Shown in pieces: positions 43,189 to 51,199 of a stretch of 64,000 bases of DNA. Origin of the DNA: Pseudopontixanthobacter vadosimaris. Its GTDB lineage: Bacteria > Pseudomonadota > Alphaproteobacteria > Sphingomonadales > Sphingomonadaceae. Position 1 is the first letter of the stretch. Each line of letters starts with the position of its first letter. The stretch is from assembly GCF_012979275.1 (NCBI RefSeq), contig NZ_JABASZ010000036.1, positions 144,194 through 208,193 of the forward strand, read 5' to 3'. The notes beneath the pieces are model-generated. The model worked only from the letters and a program-made list of their open reading frames with translations. It was not told the DNA's origin and made no database searches. The position numbers were made by a program, and so were the translations under genes.

Positions 43189-44231
43189 ACGCACCTGTAA
43201 AGATCGAGACCTCGCTGAAGGATTGGGAAACCGACCAGGAAGTGCGCTGGTGCCCCGGTTGCGGCGATTATGCCATTCTGAAGGCGGTGCAGCGCACCCT
43301 GCCGCAGATCGGTGCCGACCCTGCGAACACCGTCTTCATTTCCGGCATCGGCTGCTCCAGCCGGTTTCCCTATTATATGGAGACCTATGGCTTCCACACG
43401 ATCCACGGCCGCGCGCCGGCGGTGGCGACAGGGGTGAAGCTCGCCAATCCGGACCTCGACATCTGGCTGGTGACAGGCGACGGCGACGGGTTGAGCATCG
43501 GCGGCAATCACATGATGCATGTGCTGCGGCGGAACGTCGACATGCAGATCATGCTGTTCAACAACGAGATCTACGGCCTGACCAAGGGTCAGGCATCGCC
43601 GACCAGCCGCGAAGGTACGCGCAGCCCGTCCAGCCCGCTTGGCTCGGTCGATCATCCCGCCAATCCCTGCGCCTTCGCGCTGGGTTCCGGCGCACGTTTC
43701 GTGGCGCGCGGGTTCGATGTTTCGAAGAAATTGCCCGAAGTGCTGATCGCGGCTCATGCGCACAAGGGCGCGGCTTTCATCGAGATTTTCCAGAATTGCA
43801 TCGTTTACAACAAGGACGTGTTCGACGATTTTGCGGCGCCCAAGGGCGCCGAGGAACGGCAGCTGTGGCTGGAGAATGGCGAACCGATGCTGTTCGGGTC
43901 GGAAAAGACCGGCGGCGTCAGGGGGCTGGCTCTCGATCCCGCCGGGCCGGGGCTGAACGTCGTGACTGTCGAAGCCGGCGACTGGCAGGCGGCCGGAGTG
44001 CTGGTCCATGACGTGACCAACCGCGCCATCGCCCACATGCTGGCCGAACTGCCTTTCGGGCCATTCCCGATGGCCTTGGGCGTTCTCTATGACGATCCGC
44101 GCCCGACCTTCGAGGCCGCCGTGGCCGAGGAACGCCGCCGGGCGAGCGAGGGCAAGGTGGCCAGCCTCGCCAAATTGCTGGCGAAGGGCCAGACCTGGAC
44201 GGTGGACGGTACGGCACCCGACCCGATCTGA
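43185..44231 (+). CDS. korB: 2-oxoacid:acceptor oxidoreductase, beta subunit (KorB-like)
   Basis: 348 aa thiamine-diphosphate-binding subunit. Motifs: RWCPGCGDYAILKAVQRTL, the cofactor-binding GDGDGLSIGGNHMMHVLRRN, MQIMLFNNEIYGLTKGQASPTS and the C-terminal region with EIFQNCIVYN. Its ATG overlaps the korA stop by four bases, so the subunits are co-translated. Iron-sulfur ligands in the beta subunit are limited to the CPGCG motif and a few other cysteines. No ferredoxin gene is adjacent. Confidence 0.92.
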   Translation: MNAPVKIETSLKDWETDQEVRWCPGCGDYAILKAVQRTLPQIGADPANTVFISGIGCSSRFPYYMETYGFHTIHGRAPAVATGVKLANPDLDIWLVTGDGDGLSIGGNHMMHVLRRNVDMQIMLFNNEIYGLTKGQASPTSREGTRSPSSPLGSVDHPANPCAFALGSGARFVARGFDVSKKLPEVLIAAHAHKGAAFIEIFQNCIVYNKDVFDDFAAPKGAEERQLWLENGEPMLFGSEKTGGVRGLALDPAGPGLNVVTVEAGDWQAAGVLVHDVTNRAIAHMLAELPFGPFPMALGVLYDDPRPTFEAAVAEERRRASEGKVASLAKLLAKGQTWTVDGTAPDPI

Positions 44232-44265
44232 TCGCTGCCCGATTGCTGGATAGGCGCGGCGCGCG

Positions 44266-45177
44266 ATGGATAATCTGACCCATGGCCTCGTCGGCGCGCT
44301 GATGGGGCAGGCCGGGCTGAAGCGCCGCACGGGCCTCGCCATGCCGGCGCTGATCATCGGCGCAAACCTGCCGGATATCGACGCTGCCTGCACTCTTTAC
44401 GGGGTGCAGAGCCTCGCCATGCGGCGGGGGCTGACTCACGGGCCGCTGGCTTGGCTGCTGCTGCCGATTGTGCTGGCGGCGCTGCTCTACGCATTTGACC
44501 GGTGGCAGGCTGGACGCGGTAAACGGCCCGCGGGGCGGCTGCCAGTGCATTTCGGCTGGCTGTGGGCGCTATCCTTCGCCGCCTGCCTCACTCATCCGGC
44601 CCTCGACTGGCTGAATGTCTATGGCATCCGCCTGCTCGAACCGTTTTCCAGCCGCTGGTTCCACGGTGACGTCCTGTTCATCATCGATATCTGGCTGTGG
44701 CTGGGCATGGGGCTGGCCCTGTGGCTTTCCCTGCGGCGCGAACGCACCACCGGCGGCGACTGGCGCAAGCCTGCGCGGATCGCATTGGCGGCAGCCACGG
44801 CCTATATCGGCGTGAATGCAGCGAATACGGCGCGCAGCGAAGCGGCGGTGCAGGATGCTCCGACCGGCCAGGATCTGATCATCGCCAAGCCGGTGCCGCT
44901 CAATCCCTTTCAGCGTGAGTTGGTGACGGGCGGCGAGGGCCTGTATGCGGTGAATGGAACAGCCTTGCCCGGCGTGCCGCTTTCCGCCTGCGATCTCGAT
45001 AGGGCCGCCGCGCGCAATCCCGATGTGCGCGCGTTCCTGTTCTGGTCGCTGGCACCGTTCGTCGAACCCGGCAGCGACGGTATTCTGCGGCTGCGCGATG
45101 CGAGATTTTACGATCCGCTGGCCCGCGACCGTTTCACCGTTCCCTTGCCGCCGGAAACGTGCCCCGGAGTGAGGTAG
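44266..45177 (+). CDS. YdjM-like membrane-bound metal-dependent hydrolase
   Basis: 303 aa with four or five membrane segments. The motif MDNLTHGLVGALMGQAGLKRRTG, then IIGANLPDIDAACTLYG and GLTHGPLAWL, plus LTHPALDWLNVYG, are the His/Asp signatures of the DUF457/YdjM family, sometimes called metal-dependent hydrolases. Function not demonstrated. It follows korB by 34 bases, but a real operon link is not shown. Its 3' end overlaps the convergent PAP2 gene by 44 bases. Confidence 0.8.
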   Translation: MDNLTHGLVGALMGQAGLKRRTGLAMPALIIGANLPDIDAACTLYGVQSLAMRRGLTHGPLAWLLLPIVLAALLYAFDRWQAGRGKRPAGRLPVHFGWLWALSFAACLTHPALDWLNVYGIRLLEPFSSRWFHGDVLFIIDIWLWLGMGLALWLSLRRERTTGGDWRKPARIALAAATAYIGVNAANTARSEAAVQDAPTGQDLIIAKPVPLNPFQRELVTGGEGLYAVNGTALPGVPLSACDLDRAAARNPDVRAFLFWSLAPFVEPGSDGILRLRDARFYDPLARDRFTVPLPPETCPGVR

Positions 45178-45829
45178 CTTCGGCCGTGCGGTCGAAAAAT
45201 GGTGCTGCCATGAAAGCGCAGGCCGCCCCGCCAAGCCAGCCCGCCACGACATCGCTGGGGTAATGCACTCCCAGCCAGACGCGGCTGAACGCGACAAGTG
45301 CGGCGATGATCACGGACAGGGTCAGCAGGATCGGCCGCAAACCCCGATTATGCGCCGATATTGCAAGGGCAGCAGCGATGAAGATCGTTGCCGAATTGAA
45401 CGCGTGGCCACTCGGGAAGCTGAAGCCGTCGGCATGCATCAGATGCGGAACGATGTCCGGCCGAACCCTTGCAAACAGCAGCTTGAACGCATAGCCGATG
45501 CCCCATCCGCCCATGACCGTGGCTGCGTATAGAGCCGCCAGAACCCGGCGCCCGCGCGCGACGAAAATGGCAGTGACACTGGCCGCGAACAGCAGGCGCA
45601 CGGTCACGCCGCCCAGCGCGGTGATATCACGAAATGCTTCCGTCATCAGGGGCCGTGACGCGAAGGGCAAACCGTCCGTGCCGCGCCAGTAAGCAAGCGC
45701 GCCGCGATCAGGCCCGCTCAGGAACTCACTGCCGAAGGTCAGCATCGCCACCATGGCAAAGCCTGTCCAGCAGGCGAGCGCTGCCCTGGCAGCCGAGGGC
45801 CATTCGCGGATTACCAACCGAAAATCCAT
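45134..45829 (-). CDS. PAP2-family phosphatase
   Basis: About 231 aa membrane phosphatase with five or six membrane segments. The three PAP2 motifs are intact: KLLFARVRPD, PSGHAFNSA and SRVWLGVHYPSDVVAG, with the catalytic histidines in the second and third. Likely acts on lipid phosphates, such as undecaprenyl pyrophosphate or phosphatidate. The start ATG at 45829 is preferred over one at 45892. It converges with the YdjM-like gene, overlapping by 44 bases, and diverges from the photolyase gene across the EcfG-like site. Confidence 0.9.
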   Translation of the reverse strand: MDFRLVIREWPSAARAALACWTGFAMVAMLTFGSEFLSGPDRGALAYWRGTDGLPFASRPLMTEAFRDITALGGVTVRLLFAASVTAIFVARGRRVLAALYAATVMGGWGIGYAFKLLFARVRPDIVPHLMHADGFSFPSGHAFNSATIFIAAALAISAHNRGLRPILLTLSVIIAALVAFSRVWLGVHYPSDVVAGWLGGAACAFMAAPFFDRTAEATSLRGTFPAARER

Positions 45830-45871
45830 CTCTTGGCAGAGCGGCGCTTGTGCTGAACATCCATCGGTAAA

Positions 45872-45899
45872 GGAACCGCTCGCCACGTCCACCTGTTCC
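45872..45899. promoter_or_regulatory. EcfG-type promoter site, symmetrical, between PAP2 and photolyase genes
   Basis: GGAAC at 45872-45876 and GTTCC at 45895-45899, 18 bases apart, the same arrangement as at 33856-33883. On the plus strand it reads GGAAC-N17-TGTT, one base from the EcfG consensus, ending 33 bases before the photolyase start. On the minus strand it reads GGAAC-N17-GGTT, 43 bases before the PAP2 start. Both genes would then have general-stress control. Support is by motif only. Confidence 0.5.
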
Positions 45900-45931
45900 G
45901 AAAGGCAGATGATATAAATCGGAGATTTCTA

Positions 45932-47368
45932 TTGAGCAGCGATGAACCCGCACCTCAGATCGTCTGGCTGAGGCGCGATCTGCGACTGGCCGATCAGCCC
46001 GCGCTTCACGCCGCTGCACAGGCCGGCCCGGTCATTCCGGTCTATGTTCTCGATGACGACAGGCCGGGAAGCCGCACGTTCGGCGGCGCGCATCGCTGGT
46101 GGCTGCACCATTCGCTGCACAGCCTTGGTAAGGCCTTCGCAGCCGAGGGTTCAGCGCTCGTGCTGCGGCGGGGCGACGCCGTGCAGGTGCTTGTCGGGAT
46201 CGCGCAGGAAAGCGGCGCCACGGCGATTCATGCGATCCGGCACTACGAACCCTGGTGGCGCGACGCCGAGGAAGAGCTGGTCGGGGCACTCGACGGCCTT
46301 GCCTCGAACGCTGACGACGATGCCTGCCGCCTCTGCCTTCACGATGGCAATTACCTGCTTCCGCCGGGAACCGCGCTGACCGGGTCGGGCAATCCTTACA
46401 AGATTTTCACGCCGTTTTCAAAAACCGTTCTGGAACAGTTCCCGCCTCGCAATACCCTGCCGCAGCCGGACAGCATCGCGGCGCCGGATGTCTGGCCTGA
46501 AAGCGACGATCTTTCCGATTGGAACCTCCTGCCGACGAAGCCCGACTGGGCGCGGGCCATGGCGGAGTTCTGGCAGATCGGCGAAGCGGCGGCACATGAA
46601 AGGCTCAGGCATTTCGAGGACGACGTCGCCCGCTATGACGATCGGCGCAATCTGCCATCGGAAGATGGAACCTCGCGCATGTCGCCGCATCTTCACTGGG
46701 GCGAAATATCGCCGGTGCAGGTCTGGCACGCAATGAAAGGCCGGCGGGGGCAGGGCTGGGCGACCTTCGAAAAGGAACTGATCTGGCGCGATTTCGCACA
46801 GAATTTGATCTATCAATTCCCGCGCTATCCTGAGGAATCCTATCGCGACGATTTCGACCGGTCATTGTGGCGCAACCCCGATCGCGGGCACCGGATCGAA
46901 GCCGATCTGGAGGCCTGGAAGCGCGGGCAGACCGGCTACCCCATCGTCGACGCCGGAATGCGCCAGCTGTGGGCGCTCGGCTGGATGCACAACCGCGTGC
47001 GCATGATCACGGCCAGCTTTCTGATCAAGCACCTGCTGATCGACTGGCGGCACGGCGAACGGTGGTTCTGGGATACGTTGGTCGATGGCGATTACGCGTC
47101 GAACGGCTGCAACTGGCAATGGGTGGCCGGCACAGGCGTCGATGCCAATATGTTCCCCCGGATCATGGCGCCGCTCAGCCAGAGCGAGAAATTCGCCGCC
47201 GCCGAATACATTCGCGAGTGGGTGCCCGAACTCGCCGAGCTGCCGGACGATCAAATCCACGACCCGGACGACGAACACCGGCCCGCAGATTATCCGGCGA
47301 AGCTGATCGGCCATCGCGAAGCGCGCGAACGTGCGTTGCGGGCCTATCGGAAGATGAAGGAGGATTGA
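45932..47368 (+). CDS. phrB: Deoxyribodipyrimidine photolyase (class I cryptochrome/photolyase)
   Basis: Light-driven repair of cyclobutane pyrimidine dimers, using FADH- and an antenna cofactor. 478 aa. N-terminal IVWLRRDLRLADQPALHAAA, FAD-binding part with WRDFAQNLIYQFPRYPEESYRDDF, and the conserved GWMHNRVRMITASFLIKHLLIDWRHGERWFWDTLVDGDYASNGCNWQWVAGTG. Starts at TTG 45932 behind GGAG (7 bases away); there is no in-frame ATG nearby that fits. A 6-4 photolyase is less likely from the sequence. Probably EcfG-controlled. Confidence 0.93.
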   Translation: MSSDEPAPQIVWLRRDLRLADQPALHAAAQAGPVIPVYVLDDDRPGSRTFGGAHRWWLHHSLHSLGKAFAAEGSALVLRRGDAVQVLVGIAQESGATAIHAIRHYEPWWRDAEEELVGALDGLASNADDDACRLCLHDGNYLLPPGTALTGSGNPYKIFTPFSKTVLEQFPPRNTLPQPDSIAAPDVWPESDDLSDWNLLPTKPDWARAMAEFWQIGEAAAHERLRHFEDDVARYDDRRNLPSEDGTSRMSPHLHWGEISPVQVWHAMKGRRGQGWATFEKELIWRDFAQNLIYQFPRYPEESYRDDFDRSLWRNPDRGHRIEADLEAWKRGQTGYPIVDAGMRQLWALGWMHNRVRMITASFLIKHLLIDWRHGERWFWDTLVDGDYASNGCNWQWVAGTGVDANMFPRIMAPLSQSEKFAAAEYIREWVPELAELPDDQIHDPDDEHRPADYPAKLIGHREARERALRAYRKMKED

Positions 47369-47435
47369 GCACGAGGCGCTGTTTCGGCAGGCTGGCACCT
47401 TGCTCGCAGGCTGGTCAGGGGCCATAGGACGCGGC

Positions 47436-48749
47436 ATGATCGGGGCGGAGAAAACTGCGGAAACCAAGAGGCGCGGGCGGACCGCCAGCCCTCAGGCACT
47501 GCTCGGCAGCGGAACCCGCTTCGCCGGCGGGTCCGGCTGGCTCGCCCGCAGGCTTGCGCCGGGTTTCCACCGCATTCTGGACAGGTTGGATCAGGGAATC
47601 GTGGCAGGTGCGATCCACGGTCATCTGCCCGATGGGACAACGCGGGTGCTGGGCGGGCGGAAACCGGGGTTCGAGGTCACCGTCAGGCTGCACGATTGGC
47701 GCGCGCTGGTGCGGCTGGCGACGGCAGGTTCGATCGGCTGGTATCAATCCTGGGCGGCCGGCGAATGGGAGGCCGACGACATGGTCGCGCTATTCGCGTT
47801 GTTCATGGCCAATGGCGAGACATTGGGCGATGCCGGGCGGGCCAGCGGGCCGTGGCGGATGGCCCTGCGCTTCGCCCATTGGCTGAACCGCAACACAAAA
47901 TCGGGATCGGCCCGGAACATCCACGCCCATTACGATCTCGGCAATGCATTTTACCGCGAATGGCTGGACCAGAGCATGGTCTATTCCAGCGCCCTGTTCG
48001 CGAAGGACGCCGGCCCCAGCCAGATGCAGCAGATGTTGAGCGAGCTCGACTATGCGCAGCTGGCGAAGGTCACCGCCATGCTGAACCGGGTCGGGGTGCA
48101 GCCAGGCGATTCTCTGCTGGAAATCGGCTGCGGCTGGGGCATGCTGGCCAATGCAGCGGCCATGACCGGGGTGCAGGTCGACGCGATCAGCCTATCGGAA
48201 GAACAGCTCGCCTTCGCGCGCGACAAGCGGGAGCCGGGAGCCACCAACCCGGATTTTCGAAAATGCGATTACCGCGATGTTTCCGGCCAATATGATGCGA
48301 TCGTCAGCGTCGAAATGGTCGAGGCGCTGGGCCGGGAATATTGGCCCGCCTTCATGGATTGCATCGCCGACAATCTCAAGCCGGGCGGAAAAGCGGCCAT
48401 CCAGTACATCTCGATACAGGAAAATCTGTTCGACGCCTATGCCGCCAGCGCCGATTTCATCCAGGCCTACATCTTTCCCGGTGGCTTGCTGGTGCGGACC
48501 AGCGAGTTCCGCCGACTGGCGCAAGAACGCGGACTGCGCTGGGAAGATCAGCATGATTTCGGGATGGATTATGCGGCAACGCTGGCGATCTGGCGCAGGA
48601 ATTTTGACGATGCCGTCGCAAAAGGGCGTTTGCCCGAGGAATTCGATGCAGATTTCGTGGCCCTGTGGCGATATTATCTGCAATATTGCGAAGGCGGCTT
48701 TCGCGGCGGCGGTATCGATGTGCATCAGGTGACGCTGATCAAGGAATGA
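47436..48749 (+). CDS. cfa: Cyclopropane-fatty-acyl-phospholipid synthase family protein
   Basis: About 437 aa SAM-dependent enzyme that methylenates unsaturated membrane lipids. Features: NIHAHYDLGNAFYREWLDQSMVYSSALF, the SAM loop LLEIGCGWGMLANAAAM, VSVEMVEALGREYWPAFM, and IQYISIQENLFDAYA with YIFPGGLL. The ATG at 47436 is preferred over an in-frame TTG at 47400. It follows photolyase by 67 bases in the same direction; this pair is also found in singlet-oxygen and light-stress regulons of other alphaproteobacteria. Confidence 0.9.
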   Translation: MIGAEKTAETKRRGRTASPQALLGSGTRFAGGSGWLARRLAPGFHRILDRLDQGIVAGAIHGHLPDGTTRVLGGRKPGFEVTVRLHDWRALVRLATAGSIGWYQSWAAGEWEADDMVALFALFMANGETLGDAGRASGPWRMALRFAHWLNRNTKSGSARNIHAHYDLGNAFYREWLDQSMVYSSALFAKDAGPSQMQQMLSELDYAQLAKVTAMLNRVGVQPGDSLLEIGCGWGMLANAAAMTGVQVDAISLSEEQLAFARDKREPGATNPDFRKCDYRDVSGQYDAIVSVEMVEALGREYWPAFMDCIADNLKPGGKAAIQYISIQENLFDAYAASADFIQAYIFPGGLLVRTSEFRRLAQERGLRWEDQHDFGMDYAATLAIWRRNFDDAVAKGRLPEEFDADFVALWRYYLQYCEGGFRGGGIDVHQVTLIKE

Positions 48750-48772
48750 ACAGCGCATGAGAGGGGGCGATC

Positions 48773-49966
48773 ATGACAATCATCGGCAAGGGTTTCGGAG
48801 CCGCGATCATCGGCAGTCTGCTGGCAGGATGCGCCGCCATTCCGGACGCACCCGCGGCCATCGCGCCTGCCGAAAATATCCGCATGACCATGCCGCCCGC
48901 CAGCGTCACGCCCGCCGATCAGAACGTGCTGTTCTGGTCCGATGCGGAAAGGCAGGATCGCTTTTCCAGCATGGAGCGCTGGTTTCCGGGCCACGAGGTC
49001 GAGGCTGCGCCCTCGCCGCGCCCTTTGCCGCGGGGCAGCGCCCTGCCTGCCGGACTGCAGGGGGAACTGCGGGCCTTCATGCGCGACACCAATGCAGCAG
49101 GCGTGATGATCCTGCAGGACGGCAAGGTCCGCTTCGAGGAATATGCCGGCGGTTTCGGCCCTGGAGAGCGCTGGACGAGCTTTTCGGTCGCGAAGAGCTT
49201 CACCTCGACCCTGCTGGGTGCGGCGATCCGCGACGGCTTCATCGCCAGCCTCGACGACAGCGTGGCCAGATACATACCGGAAATGCGCGGCACCCCTTAC
49301 GAAGATGTGACGGTGCGCCAACTCGCCACCATGACCTCCGGCATTCGCTGGAACGAGGATTACGCCGATCCCGCCAGCGATGTCGCCCGCATGGGCACCT
49401 ATCCCGCTGCGCCGGGAGAGGACCAGATCGTCAATCAGCTCCGCCGACTGCCGCGCGAAGCGCCCGCAGGCGAAAAATGGGTGTACAAGACCGGAGAAAC
49501 CAATTTGCTGGGCGTGCTGGTCGAAAGGGCGACCGGCACCAGTCTGGCCGATTACGCCAAGGAGAACATCGTCGATCCTGCTGGCTTCGCCGGAGACATG
49601 TTCTGGATGGTCGAACAGGGCGGGCGGAATATCGGCGGATGCTGCCTGTCGCTGCGGCTGGCGGATTACGCGCGTTTCGGCCAGTTCGCGCTCGAGGGCG
49701 GGGGCGACCAAGTGCCGGAAGGCTGGTTCGCCGCCGCAACCGCGCCGCAGGTCAGGTTCTCCGGCGATGGAGCGGGCTACGGCTATCAATGGTGGACCTA
49801 TGCCGGCGGAGCCTGGGGTGCGCAGGGTATCTTCGGCCAGGCCATCACCGTGCTGCCGGAACAGGACATCGTGTTCGCGGTCGTCGGCAACTGGCCGAGC
49901 GCCACCGACAATGCGGCCCGCGAGGCGCAGCGCGATCTGGCCAGGCGGATCGCGGCGGCGTCCTAA
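48773..49966 (+). CDS. Serine hydrolase, class C beta-lactamase-like lipoprotein
   Basis: 397 aa. The signal ends in a lipobox, SLLAGC (Cys20), so it is likely a lipoprotein. The catalytic SxxK is in FSVAKSF (Ser138, Lys141), and the tyrosine motif is at WVYKTGETN. This is the beta-lactamase/6-aminohexanoate-dimer-hydrolase/penicillin-binding group; real beta-lactam activity cannot be claimed from the sequence. It follows cfa by 23 bases and may be in the same transcription unit. A small hairpin (CCAGAT-TTC-ATCTGG-TTT) begins just past the stop. Confidence 0.85.
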   Translation: MTIIGKGFGAAIIGSLLAGCAAIPDAPAAIAPAENIRMTMPPASVTPADQNVLFWSDAERQDRFSSMERWFPGHEVEAAPSPRPLPRGSALPAGLQGELRAFMRDTNAAGVMILQDGKVRFEEYAGGFGPGERWTSFSVAKSFTSTLLGAAIRDGFIASLDDSVARYIPEMRGTPYEDVTVRQLATMTSGIRWNEDYADPASDVARMGTYPAAPGEDQIVNQLRRLPREAPAGEKWVYKTGETNLLGVLVERATGTSLADYAKENIVDPAGFAGDMFWMVEQGGRNIGGCCLSLRLADYARFGQFALEGGGDQVPEGWFAAATAPQVRFSGDGAGYGYQWWTYAGGAWGAQGIFGQAITVLPEQDIVFAVVGNWPSATDNAAREAQRDLARRIAAAS

Positions 49967-49994
49967 GCCAGATTTCATCTGGTTTCCAACTGCC

Positions 49995-50378
49995 TCAGAT
50001 AGCGCTGCGGTACACCGTGCTGACCTGATAGCGAGCCAGCACATTGTCGTGAACGATCGGATTGAGCAGTTCGGCGAAAGCGCAGCCGACGATGCAGTTT
50101 TCCCACCAGACAACCTCGCATTGCAGCGACTGCAATCCCGGCACGGTCAGCCAGCCCACCTGTCCGACATGCATCCGGTTTATCGCTGCGGCTGAAAAGC
50201 CGGAGATGGAAAGATCATGCACGATCGTCTGAAATGCGCGTCCGCCCGAGGCGCGAAGCTGGCTGGGGATCGTCAGCCTGGTGCGGGGGGAGCAGCGGTC
50301 TTCCTGCGCCGCGATATGGTAATTGCCCTGAACGGCGACGCAGTCGTGATGCTCGTAAGCCCCATGTAGATCCTGCAT
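49995..50378 (-). CDS. Small PilZ-domain protein (c-di-GMP receptor candidate)
   Basis: About 127 aa. The middle carries RCSPRTRLTIPSQL with an R-xxx-R-like start and DLSISGFS, a D-x-S-x-x-G match to PilZ. It therefore probably binds cyclic-di-GMP and acts as a stand-alone receptor. ATG at 50378 follows a very strong ribosome site (GGGGGAGGA). The longer frame from 50735 overlaps the SDR gene and is rejected. No obvious partner gene adjoins. Confidence 0.75.
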   Translation of the reverse strand: MQDLHGAYEHHDCVAVQGNYHIAAQEDRCSPRTRLTIPSQLRASGGRAFQTIVHDLSISGFSAAAINRMHVGQVGWLTVPGLQSLQCEVVWWENCIVGCAFAELLNPIVHDNVLARYQVSTVYRSAI

Positions 50379-50476
50379 GCTTGATCCTCCCCCGGTAGAC
50401 AGCCTTTCCCGCACCTTTCGGGACAGGCTTTGCAAGTGATGAGGGGTGCTGCTTACCGGCAGGATACAGAACAGGG

Positions 50477-51190
50477 TTAAGAAGGATTGACGACCCTCTC
50501 GCGGTGACCGGTCGTGAAGCCTTCGGTCAGCAGGGCAGCGATGCGCTCTCCCACGATTTCTGCGGGCTTGACAGTCTTCGGGTCTTCGCCGGGATAGGCC
50601 TTGGCCCGCATGGACGTGCGGGTCGCGCCGGGATCGACGATGGCGACCCTGATTTCGCTGATCCGCTCCACTTCCTGTGCATAGCAGTCCAGCAGCGTCT
50701 CGAATGCCGACTTGGTCGCGGCATAGGCCGACCAATAGGCGCGCGGTTCGGTCGCGACGCTGCTGGTGAGGCCGATCACCCGCGCGGCATCGGCACGCTT
50801 CAGCAAAGGATCGAAGGCGGCGAGCAGCGCCTGCGTCGCCAGGATGTTCGTCGTGATCGCCTGCCCGAACTGCTTGGGTTCGATCTGGGTCACCGGCGTC
50901 AGCGTCGGCAGGTAAGCGGCGGAGATCACCAGCGCATCCAGCCTGTCCCAGCGCCCGGCGATCGCGCTGGCCAGCCGCGCTATCCCATCGGTTTCGCCGA
51001 GATCGACGGGCGCGATGGTCGATGCGCCGCCGGCATCGTGGATTTCATCCTCAATCTTCTCGAGCGCCTTCACGTCGCGCCCGGTCAGGACGACATGCGC
51101 GCCCCTGCTCGCGAGCGCCAGCGCCGTCGCGGCCCCGATCCCCCTGCTTGCCCCGGTGACGAGCGCCAGCCTGCCGTTCAGTGTTTCCAT
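50477..51190 (-). CDS. Short-chain dehydrogenase/reductase (SDR)
   Basis: About 237 aa SDR. Cofactor motif TGASRGIGAATALAL, ISAAY in place of the usual NNAG, catalytic Tyr and Lys in SAYAATKSAF, and GATRTSMRAKAYPGEDP, which resembles the YciK-type SDRs. It starts at ATG 51190; a TTG at 51199 just after the purF stop is an alternative. It lies 9-10 bases downstream of purF, so probably forms an operon with it. The true substrate is unknown. Confidence 0.85.
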   Translation of the reverse strand: METLNGRLALVTGASRGIGAATALALASRGAHVVLTGRDVKALEKIEDEIHDAGGASTIAPVDLGETDGIARLASAIAGRWDRLDALVISAAYLPTLTPVTQIEPKQFGQAITTNILATQALLAAFDPLLKRADAARVIGLTSSVATEPRAYWSAYAATKSAFETLLDCYAQEVERISEIRVAIVDPGATRTSMRAKAYPGEDPKTVKPAEIVGERIAALLTEGFTTGHRERVVNPS

Positions 51191-51199
51191 TTCAGACAA

